Positions 1 through 11,022 of a DNA stretch of 64,000 nt are shown piece by piece. Source of the stretch: Mycobacterium sp. (GTDB taxonomy: Bacteria > Actinomycetota > Actinomycetes > Mycobacteriales > Mycobacteriaceae); the NCBI GenBank assembly GCA_023264735.1, contig JAHFVD010000032.1:1-64000 (forward strand), read 5' to 3'. The translations under genes and the position numbers were made by a program. Position 1 is the stretch's first letter. Each line of letters begins with the position of its first letter. The notes under the pieces were generated by a model. The model was given only the letters and a program-made list of their open reading frames with translations, made no database searches and had not been told where the DNA came from.

Positions 1-85
1 TCAGGTCGAGTACGGGCAACACGAGAACCATTGTGCGACAGCGCGCTGTGTGCCCGCCACGGGCGTTCACGAGAACTGAACGGGT

Positions 86-409
86 GTGAAGCAATCACGG
101 TGCTTTGATTTCTTGTCCGAGGTCGTGGCGGCGCGAACCATGGTTCCCATGAGTTATCGCACTGTCGACACGTCGCGCCGGGTGATCGATCTGGCCACCG
201 GGATTCTGGTGGGCCTGCGCGGGTGCTCGGAGCGCGAGGCGTTCGCCGAACTCGTGGCCGTGGTCCAGCACACCGGCATCGGTCTTGGCAGCATTGCGCG
301 GGCGCTGGTGGCCATCGCCGGGTCCTCGGGTGACTCGGTGCCGTATCAGGCCGAGGCGTTCGATGCGTGGGCGGACCTGCTCGCGGCACGGGCGGTCACT
401 GTTCACTAA
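86..409 (+). CDS. ANTAR-domain protein
   Basis: A 107-residue protein whose residues 31-80 resemble an ANTAR RNA-binding domain: RRVIDLATGILVGLRGCS followed by an EAFAEL segment and a closing ARALVAIA helix. ANTAR domains bind paired hexaloop hairpins in leader RNAs and act as antiterminators. No GAF or receiver domain precedes it, so any signal must come through a partner protein or through its own level. The GTG at 86 is the longest start; ATGs at 140 and 149 are also possible and would remove the weakly conserved N-terminus. It stands alone ahead of an HNH gene. The family call is likely; no target can be named. Confidence 0.72.
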   Translation: MKQSRCFDFLSEVVAARTMVPMSYRTVDTSRRVIDLATGILVGLRGCSEREAFAELVAVVQHTGIGLGSIARALVAIAGSSGDSVPYQAEAFDAWADLLAARAVTVH

Positions 410-621
410 CGCCGAGCGTGTGGGATCTCGGTGGTTTTCGAAGCATTTTCGGCGATATCCGCACCGCGCGACGGGATAGTTCTCGTCGACGACGAGTTCG
501 AGAACGCCGCGGCTCTCACGCTCTGATCCTGAAGCAGTGCAGGGCTTTCCACAGTCTCGGGTTCATCCACAGATTAGTCGCGGGGCCATATTCTGTCGGT
601 GGGTCGACATAGCATTTGAAC

Positions 622-1977
622 ATGGGTTCGATCGATGCGGTGCGCGAAGCGCTCACCACTGCGGTCGACACTCTGGCGGCTCTCGATTTCGACGCACTCG
701 ACCCGCCTGAACGCTTCGCGGTATTGGAGTTGATCGAAATCCAGGAGCGTCGCCTCACGGCGGTGTCCCATGCCGGGGTGGCCCGGTTGGAGCGGTTCGA
801 GGGCTGCCCACCGCTCGGCATCGCCTTGGGCGATGTGTTGCGGATCAGCCCGCGCGAAGCTAAGCGACGGATCCGGGACGCCGAGCAATTGGCGCCGCGC
901 ACGACGTTGACCGGGGAGCCGTTGCCGCCGGTGCTGCCCGAGACGTCGAAGGTCTGGCACGACGGGCAGCTCGATGGCGAGCACCTGCGGGTAATCCAGA
1001 GATTCTTCCGCGACCTGCCCGATCACGTGCCTCCCGTCGAAGTGGAGAAGGCCGAGAAGTCCTTGGCTGAGCATGCGGTGAATCTGCGGCCTGACCAATT
1101 GGAGAAAGTCGCCTACCGGTTGGCGCTGCATCTGAACCCGGACGGGAAGTTCTCCGATGACGACCGGGCGCGCAAGCGGGGGTTCGTGTGGTGCGGCGGC
1201 CAACAGATCGACGGGATGAGCGTCGGCCGGCTGATCGCCGACCCGGAGTTGCGCTCGGAACTCGACGCCTGGTTCGCGAAATTTGCCGCGCCCGGCATGT
1301 GCGACCCGGATAGTCCGACAACCGCGCCATCCGATGAGGCCAGGGAACGCGACCTGCGCACCCACGGTCAGCGCCAGCATGACGCGCTCAAAGCCTTGGT
1401 GCGCGGACAATTAGGTGATCCGAAACTCGGCCAGCACAACGGCTTACCGGTAACGGTCATTGCCACCGCCACCCTCCAAGACCTCCAGAACAAAACCGGC
1501 CACGCGGTGACCGCCGGCGGAACCCTGCTGCCGATCCCGGACCTGATCCGGATGGCCACCCACGCCTACCACTACCTCGCCCTGTTCGACGGGGTCAACG
1601 GGCGCGCGTTGTGGCTGGGCCGCACCAAACGCATCGCCTCAGCAGACCAGCGAATAATCCTGCACGCCAAAGATCGTGGCTGCAGTCGACCCGGCTGCGA
1701 TGCACCCGGCTATCACAGCGTCGTCCACCACGCCGCCAAAGATTGGAAGAACGGTGGTAACACCGACATCAACGACCTCACCCTGGCCTGTCCCCCCGAC
1801 AACCAACTCGTCGAAACCGGTGGCTGGGACACCCGAATACTGCCGAACGGCCAAACCCAATGGATCCCACCACCCGGACTGCCCATGTTGCGCGGCGGCG
1901 TCAACGACTACCACCACCCCGAACGGTTGCTGGAGAACGACGGCGACCCACCAGCCGACGATGCGGGCGCGGCCTAA
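622..1977 (+). CDS. DUF222/13E12-family HNH endonuclease-like protein
   Basis: A 451-residue protein of the mycobacterial 13E12 repeat family: an N-terminal DUF222 region (about 15-300) and a C-terminal HNH module with CSRPGCD, then HH, then the NDLTLACPPDN segment. HNH modules coordinate a metal and nick or cleave DNA, but members of this family have no established function and are present in many copies in mycobacteria. ATG 622 is preferred to the upstream TTG at 616. The multicopy nature makes this a likely site of recombination between paralogues. It marks the accessory left end of the window. Confidence 0.85.
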   Translation: MGSIDAVREALTTAVDTLAALDFDALDPPERFAVLELIEIQERRLTAVSHAGVARLERFEGCPPLGIALGDVLRISPREAKRRIRDAEQLAPRTTLTGEPLPPVLPETSKVWHDGQLDGEHLRVIQRFFRDLPDHVPPVEVEKAEKSLAEHAVNLRPDQLEKVAYRLALHLNPDGKFSDDDRARKRGFVWCGGQQIDGMSVGRLIADPELRSELDAWFAKFAAPGMCDPDSPTTAPSDEARERDLRTHGQRQHDALKALVRGQLGDPKLGQHNGLPVTVIATATLQDLQNKTGHAVTAGGTLLPIPDLIRMATHAYHYLALFDGVNGRALWLGRTKRIASADQRIILHAKDRGCSRPGCDAPGYHSVVHHAAKDWKNGGNTDINDLTLACPPDNQLVETGGWDTRILPNGQTQWIPPPGLPMLRGGVNDYHHPERLLENDGDPPADDAGAA

Positions 1978-1980
1978 CTA

Positions 1981-2390
1981 CTAGTTGCCCTGTCCCCCGC
2001 GGCCGAGTGACGCCAGATCGGCGACCGGATCGATGCGGTTGATCAGCCAGTCGCCGAGGATGCGTGCCTTGTAGACCCGCGGATTGTGCGAGGCCAGTGT
2101 CCGGGCGTTTTTCCAATGTCGGTCCAGGTCACGATGTTCGGACACCCCGGATGCACCGAGCGCGTCGAAGATCTTCGTCGTGGCCGACAACGCCGCCGCG
2201 ACGATCATCAGTTGAGCCTGGTCGACGGCGACCTCCGCGTCGATCAACAACCGGCGCCTCCCCGCCTCGTCACCGGCCAGCCGGCCGGCCACAATCCGGT
2301 CCAATGGCGCGCCACATGCCGAAGTTGCCGTGCGACACCGTCGACATCGTGAACGCCGACAACAGGAATGGACGCACTTCTCGAACCATC
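1981..2390 (-). pseudogene. Acyl-CoA dehydrogenase/SfnB-type monooxygenase remnant, frameshifted
   Basis: The reverse strand encodes about 95 residues that look like the C-terminus of the SfnB/DszC branch of acyl-CoA dehydrogenases: LDRIVAGRLAGDEAGRR, then TKIFDALGASGVSEHRDLD, then HWKNARTLASHNPRVYKAR. The preceding segment (RPFLLSAFTMSTVSHGNFGM) is in another frame, and the switch falls near 2300-2312. The normal 380-400 residue N-terminal and middle domains are absent; an in-frame TAG lies at about 2400. This is a decayed 3' fragment. The C-terminal match is good; the exact family member is not certain. Confidence 0.62.
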
Positions 2391-2480
2391 TGGAGAGACT
2401 AGATCCGGCGCACCTCGGCCCACACCGGTTAAACCCGTGCCGAATTGAACTGCCGCCCACCGGGAAGCGTCCGCGGCAGG

Positions 2481-3185
2481 CTACTTGTGCGCAGCGTTCT
2501 TGAGCATCTCCGAGGCGATGCTCTTGGCCTCGTCGTTGATCGAGTTACTGCACGCCCACGCCTCGACAACCAGATTGGACGCCGACGACAGGGCGTGCTG
2601 GCAACCCCATCCACCGGCATTGCGTTGGCTGGACTGCTGGGTCAGGATGTCGCCAGTTACGTTGGCCGTGTCGATCTTCCAGGTGGAGTGCACATCGGAG
2701 TTGTCGATATCGATCGACGTGCCGCCGCACTTCTCCCACGTAGTCCTGGAACCCTCGACGAACGCCCTGGCCTTCTCCACCGACGGGAACAGCACCGCGA
2801 TCTGCTCGACCCAGTGCGCGTTGTCGGTCGTGGGCTCCTGCAGCACCTCATCGCGGACGGCCGACCAGTCGCTGGCCTCGTAGACCAGTTCTTCGGCGCC
2901 GTAGATCGCGCCGAGGCAGTCGACGTCGGACACCCCGTCGGAGTTGTCGCTCATGCTCTGCGATGACGCGGTGACCCGAATCCCGGTGGAACCCATCACA
3001 CCGTTGACCTCGCCGGCGCTGAGCAGAACCCGGTCGAGGTCGGACTCCTCGAGCTTGGGCACGTCGGTGGGGGTCGGGCCCGCGCCCTGGCCCCGCAGCG
3101 CCGTGCCGCTCACCGTGGACACACATCCGGACAGCAACGCGCCGACCACGACGGCGGTACAGAACACGGGCCCACAGCGCTTCAC
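2481..3185 (-). CDS. Lipoprotein with PknH-like extracellular sensor domain
   Basis: A 234-residue secreted lipoprotein. Residues 1-21 form a signal peptide ending in the lipobox LLSGC, so Cys21 would be lipidated and the protein held on the outer face of the membrane. The remainder resembles the PknH-like extracellular domain: paired cysteines (Cys90, the cysteine in WEKCGG, and two near the C-terminus), VDCLGAIYG and EQIAVLFPSVEKARAFVEG segments. In PknH this fold lies outside the cell and is thought to bind a ligand. No kinase is nearby. A paralogue lies immediately upstream in the same direction (50-base gap), probably co-transcribed. Confidence 0.83.
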   Translation of the reverse strand: MKRCGPVFCTAVVVGALLSGCVSTVSGTALRGQGAGPTPTDVPKLEESDLDRVLLSAGEVNGVMGSTGIRVTASSQSMSDNSDGVSDVDCLGAIYGAEELVYEASDWSAVRDEVLQEPTTDNAHWVEQIAVLFPSVEKARAFVEGSRTTWEKCGGTSIDIDNSDVHSTWKIDTANVTGDILTQQSSQRNAGGWGCQHALSSASNLVVEAWACSNSINDEAKSIASEMLKNAAHK

Positions 3186-3234
3186 GGACGATATTGTCCC
3201 TCAGCTGGCAGTTTCTGCGTGCCCCAACCGCCGA

Positions 3235-3945
3235 TTAGCGTCCCTGATTCACCGCGTGCTGCATCGTCACGGCCAGGCTGACCGCCCGGCCGGCGGCCTG
3301 TCGCTGAGCCTGCGTACCACCGGTGACTGCGACGTCCACGTCGACGACGCAATCGGCCGCCAAGCCGATGGCCCGTTCGGTGGGAAATGTCGTGTCACCC
3401 GAGTTGTCGGAGTTGATCACCGTCGCCGACAGCATCGATCCGTCCACCTTGACGTCGGTGATCTTCTGGTACAGCTCGGTGTTGGCCGGGCTGCGCAGCA
3501 CGCTGCGCACCGTCTTGCCCTCGCAGGCCTTCCACCGGGTGACGAAACCATCGAACATCCGTTGCGCCTCGGCCTCGGAGCCGAACTCGATGACTCCGGC
3601 GTCGACACCGGACACCGTCTGGCCGCCGCCGAAGTTTGTGAACTGCTGCCAGCCGGCACGGCGCACGTCGCCTCCCTCGTACACCACTCGCATGAACGGA
3701 GTGGCCGGGCCCAGGCATTCGATGGGATTGGCGTCATTGTTGTCGCGAATTCCGTTGGGGAGCATGTCAATCCCGCCGATTGCCGGCAAACCGTTGTCAG
3801 CCAGCGGGTTTCCCGCCGCCTGACCGGCGTCAGCTGCAGTGGGCAGCACCGCGGCGAGATCGCGCACCGCGCTGACCGGGTCCTTGCGCGCGGCGGTGCC
3901 GTCGACCGTGCTGGTACAACCCGCCAGCATGGCGATGCCCAGCAC
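3235..3945 (-). CDS. Lipoprotein with PknH-like extracellular sensor domain (paralogue)
   Basis: A 236-residue paralogue of the downstream lipoprotein, sharing the layout lipobox (MLAGC), Ser/Thr linker (TSTVDGTA), IECLGPATP segment, a mid-domain cysteine (WKACEGKT) and a C-terminal AADCVVDVDVAV strand. The only reasonable start is GTG 3945, which gives a very short hydrophobic segment before the lipobox; the reading frame stays open further upstream (SIVGAV precedes) but shows no ATG, GTG or TTG. The true signal peptide may therefore use an unusual start. The gene follows lepA by 57 bases on the same strand. The ligand is unknown. Confidence 0.8.
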   Translation of the reverse strand: MLGIAMLAGCTSTVDGTAARKDPVSAVRDLAAVLPTAADAGQAAGNPLADNGLPAIGGIDMLPNGIRDNNDANPIECLGPATPFMRVVYEGGDVRRAGWQQFTNFGGGQTVSGVDAGVIEFGSEAEAQRMFDGFVTRWKACEGKTVRSVLRSPANTELYQKITDVKVDGSMLSATVINSDNSGDTTFPTERAIGLAADCVVDVDVAVTGGTQAQRQAAGRAVSLAVTMQHAVNQGR

Positions 3946-4001
3946 GGCACCAACTATCGATCTCCCCCGAACGACGTGAAGGTCGCGTGTGATGTAATCC
4001 C

Positions 4002-5951
<1,950 letters not shown>

Positions 5952-5963
5952 CTCGTTCCGCCT

Positions 5964-6572
5964 ATGCTGTCGAGAATGGCGTCGCAGTGGAGGACGTTCC
6001 AGAAGATGGCGGAGCACCTCGTGTTCAACGAGGCGCCCAAGTTCATCCGGCAATTGCCGATTCCCCAGGCGGTCCCGCGGACGATCCAGCAGGGCCTGCG
6101 GCTGGGCATCGAGGCGCTGGTGGCCAGCTCGGTGGCCACCGATCAGCCCGCCGCGATCACCGCAGGTCGGCCGGTCACCAGTAGCAGCGTGCCGACCGCT
6201 CACCGCGCCCGGCGCGTGGTGTATGCACCGGATCTCGACGGCCGAGCCGATCCTGGCGAGGTCGTCTGGACCTGGGTGGTCTACGAGGACGACCCGACCC
6301 GGGGCAAGGACCGGCCGGTGCTGGTGGTCGGCCGCGACCGTCAGACCCTGCTGGGCCTGATGCTGTCCAGCCAGGCCCAGCACGCCGGGGACAGGAACTG
6401 GATCGGTATCGGGTCGGGCGGCTGGGATTACGACGGCAGGCCCAGCTGGGTGCGACTGGATCGGGTTCTCGACGTCCCCGAGGAGAGCATCCGCCGCGAG
6501 GGCGCGATCCTGGAGAAGGTGACGTTCGAATTGGTCGCCGCCCGGCTTCGCGCCGAGTACTCCTGGAGCTAA
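5964..6572 (+). CDS. PemK/MazF-like family protein (Rv2405-like)
   Basis: A 202-residue protein with a helical N-terminus ([17 protein letters not shown]) and a C-terminal half resembling the PemK/MazF fold: [31 protein letters not shown], then [24 protein letters not shown]. Classical MazF toxins are about 110 residues and travel with an antitoxin; here there is no antitoxin gene and a long N-terminal extension, so ribonuclease toxicity should not be assumed. The genomic place next to lepA is conserved in mycobacteria. The start could be ATG 5964 or ATG 5976; the first leaves only 12 bases to the lepA start. Confidence 0.78.
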   Translation: MLSRMASQWRTFQKMAEHLVFNEAPKFIRQLPIPQAVPRTIQQGLRLGIEALVASSVATDQPAAITAGRPVTSSSVPTAHRARRVVYAPDLDGRADPGEVVWTWVVYEDDPTRGKDRPVLVVGRDRQTLLGLMLSSQAQHAGDRNWIGIGSGGWDYDGRPSWVRLDRVLDVPEESIRREGAILEKVTFELVAARLRAEYSWS

Positions 6573-7000
6573 CCCCCCTGCGTGATGTAGGCCTGCAGCT
6601 GCTCCTGCTCGGCCTGCAGCTGTTCCATCCGGTTCTTCACGACGTCGCCGATGCTGACGATGCCGACCAGCCGGTCACCCTGCATCACCGGCACATGGCG
6701 CACCCGGTTGTTGGTCATCAACGCGCTCAGATCGTCGATCTGGTCCTCGGGCGTGCAGGTCACCAGGATCTTGCTCATGATGTCGGAAACCGAGCTTCGG
6801 AGCAGCTCAGGGCCATGATCGTGGAGCTTGCGCACCACGTCGCGCTCCGAGACGATGCCCACCACACCGTCGGGTCCGACGACGACCATCGCGCCGATGT
6901 TGTGAATGACCAGTTCGGCGAGCAAACCGGTCACCGTGGTCGTCTCGGTGACCGTGGCGACCGACGCGCCCTTGGTGCGCAAAATGTCTGCGATGCGCAT
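6569..7000 (-). CDS. CBS-domain protein
   Basis: A 143-residue protein made of two CBS motifs: residues 1-60 ([17 protein letters not shown] through [12 protein letters not shown]) and 70-130 ([16 protein letters not shown] through [11 protein letters not shown]), then a glutamine-rich helix. CBS pairs bind adenosyl ligands such as AMP, ATP or NADH and usually regulate a partner. No catalytic domain is attached. ATG 7000 is supported by an AAGGAG Shine-Dalgarno sequence about 6 bases upstream. The 3' end overlaps the convergent PemK-like gene by 4 bases. It corresponds to the Rv2406c position. Confidence 0.9.
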   Translation of the reverse strand: MRIADILRTKGASVATVTETTTVTGLLAELVIHNIGAMVVVGPDGVVGIVSERDVVRKLHDHGPELLRSSVSDIMSKILVTCTPEDQIDDLSALMTNNRVRHVPVMQGDRLVGIVSIGDVVKNRMEQLQAEQEQLQAYITQGG

Positions 7001-7110
7001 CGCGACTCCTTGTGATGGATGCCACATCAGGCTAAGGCTTATCGCAGCCCCGGGGAAGCAAACCGCACCGGTTGCGTTAAGACAGAACGGGCGAACCGAG
7101 GAGGTCTCTG

Positions 7111-8115
7111 ATGGGCACACTGCCGAAAACGGACTTGGGTGACGGGTTGACGGTCAGCGCGATCGGTTTCGGCGGAATGGCGCTGACCCCGGTCTACGGC
7201 GCGGTCGACGACACCGAATCGCTGGCGACCCTGCATCACTGCCTCGACGTGGGCATGACCTTCATCGACACCGCCAACATCTACGGCGTCGGCGCCAACG
7301 AGCGGTTGATCGCCCAGCTGCTGGCCGATCGCCGCGACGAGGTCCAGCTGGCGACGAAGTTCGGCATCGACGGCGACCCGACCACCGGCAAGCTCAAAGC
7401 TCGCGGCGACGCCGCGTATGTGCGGCAGTGCATCGACGACAGCCTGGAACGGCTGGGCACCGACACCGTCGATCTGTACTACATGCACCGCCGCGACGTG
7501 TCGGTGCCGATCGAGGAGACCGTCGGGGCGATGGCCGAGCTGGTCGCCGCCGGCAAGGTTCGTCATCTGGGCCTGTCCGAGGTGACCGCCGACGAGCTGC
7601 GTGCCGCGGTGGCCGTGCACCCGATCGCGGCGGTGCAGAGTGAGTGGTCGATCTGGAGCCGCGACGTCGAACGCAACGTCGTGCCCGCCGCCGCCGAGCT
7701 CGGTGTCGGCTTTGTACCGTATTCGCCGCTGGGCCGCGGTTTCCTGGCCGGCGCGGTCCGTTCGGCCGCTGATTTGTCGGCCGGCGGAGACCTGCGCAAC
7801 CTCATGCCCCGTTTCGCCGGGGAGGCCCTGGACGCGAATCTGGCTGTGGTACAGGTTGTTTTGTCGGTCGCCGAGGAACTCGGCGCGACACCGGCACAGG
7901 TGGCGCTGGCGTGGCTGCGGCAGCGCGCCGAGGCGCTGGGCATGGCCTCGGTGCCGATCCCGGGGACGCGACGCGCGGCTCGGGTCGACGAGAACGCCGG
8001 CTCGCTGTCGGTTCACCTGAATCCCGAGCAGGTGTCGGCGCTCGAGACCGCCGGCGCAACAGTGTCGGGGCACCGGTCGATCGACCCGGGTTGGGTGTCA
8101 TCCGGGCGCGAGTGA
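7111..8115 (+). CDS. Aldo/keto reductase
   Basis: A 334-residue NADPH-dependent aldo/keto reductase. The catalytic tetrad is visible: Asp53 and Tyr58 (FIDTANIYG), Lys83 (ATKFG) and His126 (YYMHRRD). The C-terminal half carries the cofactor region (VPIPGTRRAARVDENAGSL). The pattern is that of the YajO/AKR11-13 groups that reduce aldehydes, ketones or sugars; no specific substrate can be given. A strong GAGGAGG ribosome-binding site precedes ATG 7111. The gene is divergent from the CBS gene and convergent with the TetR gene. It is not part of the tuberculosis order at this spot. Confidence 0.92.
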   Translation: MGTLPKTDLGDGLTVSAIGFGGMALTPVYGAVDDTESLATLHHCLDVGMTFIDTANIYGVGANERLIAQLLADRRDEVQLATKFGIDGDPTTGKLKARGDAAYVRQCIDDSLERLGTDTVDLYYMHRRDVSVPIEETVGAMAELVAAGKVRHLGLSEVTADELRAAVAVHPIAAVQSEWSIWSRDVERNVVPAAAELGVGFVPYSPLGRGFLAGAVRSAADLSAGGDLRNLMPRFAGEALDANLAVVQVVLSVAEELGATPAQVALAWLRQRAEALGMASVPIPGTRRAARVDENAGSLSVHLNPEQVSALETAGATVSGHRSIDPGWVSSGRE

Positions 8116-8122
8116 GCCCGGC

Positions 8123-8902
8123 TCAGGCCTCGGCTGGGGTCTGGCTGGCCCGCTGAGCCACCGCGGCATCGTCGAACTGGGCGGCCTGACTGCTGATCCG
8201 GCCGATTTCGCTGGGGCGTTTGAGCAGACCTCGAACCGAGATGATCGCGACCTGTTCGGCGACCCGGATCGCCTCGGCGACGCGGTCCCCCTCATCGGTA
8301 TGCAACCGGGTGCGTTTCTGGGCTCCCTCATCGAAGTTCAGCAGCAGCCCGGCTGTTTCCTCCCGGTCGCAGTCGATGAACTTTCCCTCCGCGATCGCCG
8401 CGCCGATCAGGTCGGCCACCCAGTCTTTGAGCCGCTCGTAGTCGGTCCAGAACTGGTGGAACTCGGTGCGCTGGTCGTGGGCGATGCGCTGGATCTCGTT
8501 GAAGTCGATCGGCGACAACGCCAGCTGCATGGTGTCGAAGCGCAGCAGCCGGTACAGCTTGACCGCCGGGGATCCCGAGCCGGCACCCACTTCGGAGATG
8601 AACTGCAGCGGCGCCCGGTTCACCAGCAGCGTCTCCCCCAGCAGCTGCTCCTTGTTGCGGAACCAGTAGTACAGCGACGACTGCTGAAGCCCGGCGGCGC
8701 GCGCGATATCGCTCATCGTGGTTTGCGCATAACCCTTTTCGGAGAACAGGCGGGTGGCGGCGTTGACGATCCCGGTGCGCGGCGACGCCGCCGCCGACTC
8801 GGCGTCGTTGCGGGGTCGCCCGATGGATCTCGGCACGCCGCGAATTGTACGGTGACCCGGGCTGATCACCGTGAGCTCCGGTCCTGTCGGGTCGGGCGTC
8901 AT
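8123..8902 (-). CDS. TetR-family regulator of the Rieske/creatininase operon
   Basis: A 259-residue regulator with an N-terminal helix-turn-helix: AATRLFSEKGYAQTTMSDIA, then AGLQQSSLYYWFRNKEQLL. The C-terminal ligand and dimer domain is unassigned. ATG 8902 overlaps the TGA of the creatininase gene (ATGA), arguing for this start and for translational coupling; GTG 8836, just before the conserved PRSIGRPRND, would give 237 residues. As the last gene of a four-gene operon it probably controls that operon, and the palindrome at 12357-12371 is the best operator candidate. The inducer is unknown. Confidence 0.88.
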   Translation of the reverse strand: MTPDPTGPELTVISPGHRTIRGVPRSIGRPRNDAESAAASPRTGIVNAATRLFSEKGYAQTTMSDIARAAGLQQSSLYYWFRNKEQLLGETLLVNRAPLQFISEVGAGSGSPAVKLYRLLRFDTMQLALSPIDFNEIQRIAHDQRTEFHQFWTDYERLKDWVADLIGAAIAEGKFIDCDREETAGLLLNFDEGAQKRTRLHTDEGDRVAEAIRVAEQVAIISVRGLLKRPSEIGRISSQAAQFDDAAVAQRASQTPAEA

Positions 8903-9642
8903 CCCAGCGGTGGCACCTCGGAATGCGCACGCTCGACGACGTCGCGTGCGGCCGCGACCACATCTCCCCACAGCTCGAGGCCGAAGGCCTTCGACGCGCG
9001 CGACGGGAACCCGGTGACTCCGTTGGTCGAGACCTGCTGGACGGGATAACGAAACACGGTGCCCGCGGTCCGGTCCGGATCGTCGGCATGACGCATGGCC
9101 TCGGTGTCGACAAGTTCGGGTCGTACCACCAGCATCAGGGACGTTTCCGCCGCGTTGGCATGCCAGTCGACCGCGTCCTCGGTGGCCCGCGCGGCGATGT
9201 CGGGTGTGAGGTCCCACCATTGCATGACGCCTATGCGCCGGTCGGGGTGCACCCGGCGAAATCGGTCACACGCCAGCCACAGTGGTGCGCTGTTGCCGAC
9301 GTGGCCGTTGACGAACATGATGCGGCGCACCCCGGAATTCACGCAGGCCTCGGCGACGCCCACCGCCGCGGCGGCAGTCTCTTCTCCCGAGAACGCCACG
9401 GTGCCGGCGAGCTCGGTCCCGTGAAACAAGCTGGCGCCGAAGGCCAGCGGCGGCAACACCAACGCCAGTTCACCGGCGGCGGCCTCCGCGACCGCGACAG
9501 CCATGATGGTGTCGGTTCCCACCGGCAGGTGCGGGCCGTGTTGTTCGGTGGCGCCGACCGGGATCAAGGCCACAGTGTCGGGATCGGCGGTCAGTCGCTG
9601 CGCGATCTGGACCGAGTTGAGGTCTTCCCAGCGGTCGCTCAT
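8899..9642 (-). CDS. Creatininase-family amidohydrolase
   Basis: A 247-residue protein of the creatininase/FAPy-deformylase/MftE fold. Metal ligands are visible in GATEQHGPHLPVGTDT (Glu33, His35, His38, Asp44), followed by VNGHVGN and HANAAETSLML. Family members hydrolyse cyclic amides or formamides or cleave peptides, in the cytoplasm. The genes for mycofactocin synthesis (mftB, mftC) are absent nearby, so MftE is not the best name. ATG 9642 shares bases with the upstream glutamine synthetase stop (TGATG). The setting with a GlnT-type synthetase and a Rieske oxygenase suggests an amide or N-methyl intermediate as substrate; this is inference. Confidence 0.86.
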   Translation of the reverse strand: MSDRWEDLNSVQIAQRLTADPDTVALIPVGATEQHGPHLPVGTDTIMAVAVAEAAAGELALVLPPLAFGASLFHGTELAGTVAFSGEETAAAAVGVAEACVNSGVRRIMFVNGHVGNSAPLWLACDRFRRVHPDRRIGVMQWWDLTPDIAARATEDAVDWHANAAETSLMLVVRPELVDTEAMRHADDPDRTAGTVFRYPVQQVSTNGVTGFPSRASKAFGLELWGDVVAAARDVVERAHSEVPPLG

Positions 9643-11012
9643 CAGAAGAATCGCAGATAGCGCTCGGACTCCCAGGACGACACATGGGCGTTGTAGGAAT
9701 CCCACTCGGCCTTCTTCTCGGCGATGAACGAGTCGAACATCGCTGCTCCGAACACGCTGTCCACCAGCGGGTCTGCCTCCAGTGCTTCGATGGCTTCGCC
9801 CAGCGAGCGGGGCAGCCAGCTGATCCCACGGTCGATCAGGTCGGCCTCCGACAGCCGATAGAGGTTGTCGCGGTTGGGATCGCCGGGGTCGAGCCCCTCG
9901 CGGATGCCTTCCAGCCCGGCCGCCAGCATCAACGCCCCACCGAGATAGGGGTTGTTGGCACTGTCGGCGGCACGGCATTCGACGCGGCCGCCACCCTTGG
10001 GGATCCGCAACATGTTGGTGCGATTGTTGTCGCCGTAGCAGGCGAAGACCGGCGCCCACGTCAGCCCGGACATGCTGCCCTGCTTGACAAGTCGCTTGTA
10101 GCTGTTGACCGTCGGTGCGATGACGGCGCAGATCGCCGGAGCGTGGCGCAGCACGCCCGCGATGAACTGGTACCCGAGTTCGGAGAGCCCGCAGCCGCGC
10201 GGATCGTCAGGGGCCTCGAACAGGTTCACCCCGTCGGCACCGGCCAGTGACATGTTGTAGTGGGCACCGCTGCCAGTCCGGTCGGCAAACGGCTTGGGCA
10301 TCCACGACGCGAACAGCCCGTGCTTGCGCGCGATCTCGCCGACCATCATTCGGAAGAACACGAACCGGTCGGCCATCGAGACCACGTCAGTGTAGGTGAA
10401 GTCGGTCTCGAACTGCCCGTTGCCATCTTCGTGGTCGAATGAGTAGACGTCCCAGCCCAGTTCGTTCATCGACGACACGATCTCGTCGACCACCGGGTAG
10501 TTGTGCAGCATGCCCCTCAGGTCGTAGCACGGCTTGTCGAGGTTGTCGTCCGGGCTTGCCGGTTCCGGCACGCCCGAACTGTCGGACAGCAGGAAGAACT
10601 CGGTTTCGATACCGAGGTTGAAGGTGTAACCCAAGGCGGCGGCGTCGGCCGTCACCCGCTTGAGGATCTGCCTGCTGCACGCGTCGAACGGTGTGCTCCC
10701 GATCCACAGATCTCCTGGGAACCAGGCGATCTCACGGTTGAAGGGCATGACGATCGCCGCGCTCAGGTCCGGGTGTGGTGCGACCTCGTCGTCGTTGACG
10801 TCCTGAGGCACCCCGTCGAGGGCGGCGCCGGTGAACATCTCCGACCCAAGGGACGCCTGATGCAGGTGGCTCAGCGGAACCATCTTTGCCTTCGGCTTGC
10901 CGTGCATGTCGACGAAGCTGATTGCCGCGTAGCGGACCCCGGCCGAGGCGAGCTTCTCGGCGACCTCGTCGACGTGCGCGTGCTGGGTCTTGCCGTTGAG
11001 AGTGGCGGTCAT
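9642..11012 (-). CDS. Glutamine synthetase family ligase, GlnT/gamma-glutamylmethylamide type
   Basis: A 456-residue glutamine-synthetase-fold ligase. Motifs include FVDMHGKPKAKMVP in the beta-grasp part, the metal-binding GIETEFFL (Glu136), DHEDGNGQFE, GSGAHYNMS, NSYKRL and the C-terminal ECRAADSANNPYLG. The pattern fits the short type III GlnT/GmaS branch, which joins glutamate to ammonia or methylamine using ATP, rather than main GlnA1: the adenylylation tyrosine region is not evident. With a Rieske oxygenase upstream and a creatininase downstream, capture of an amine released by oxidative N-dealkylation is a reasonable hypothesis. The gene starts 10 bases after the Rieske stop. Confidence 0.88.
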   Translation of the reverse strand: MTATLNGKTQHAHVDEVAEKLASAGVRYAAISFVDMHGKPKAKMVPLSHLHQASLGSEMFTGAALDGVPQDVNDDEVAPHPDLSAAIVMPFNREIAWFPGDLWIGSTPFDACSRQILKRVTADAAALGYTFNLGIETEFFLLSDSSGVPEPASPDDNLDKPCYDLRGMLHNYPVVDEIVSSMNELGWDVYSFDHEDGNGQFETDFTYTDVVSMADRFVFFRMMVGEIARKHGLFASWMPKPFADRTGSGAHYNMSLAGADGVNLFEAPDDPRGCGLSELGYQFIAGVLRHAPAICAVIAPTVNSYKRLVKQGSMSGLTWAPVFACYGDNNRTNMLRIPKGGGRVECRAADSANNPYLGGALMLAAGLEGIREGLDPGDPNRDNLYRLSEADLIDRGISWLPRSLGEAIEALEADPLVDSVFGAAMFDSFIAEKKAEWDSYNAHVSSWESERYLRFF

Positions 11013-11022
11013 CTGTTCCCTT

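Noticed and set aside
5964..6572. Toxin-antitoxin pair with the PemK-like gene
   Set aside because: No small antitoxin ORF lies upstream or downstream; the neighbours are lepA and a CBS gene, both conserved.
8113..8125. TGAGCC-C-GGCTCA as a terminator
   Set aside because: A 1-base loop cannot form a hairpin; the symmetry comes from two convergent stop codons.
8899..9642. MftE of the mycofactocin pathway
   Set aside because: The creatininase fold fits, but mftA, mftB, mftC and mftD are not present and the neighbours are a GlnT-type ligase and a Rieske oxygenase.
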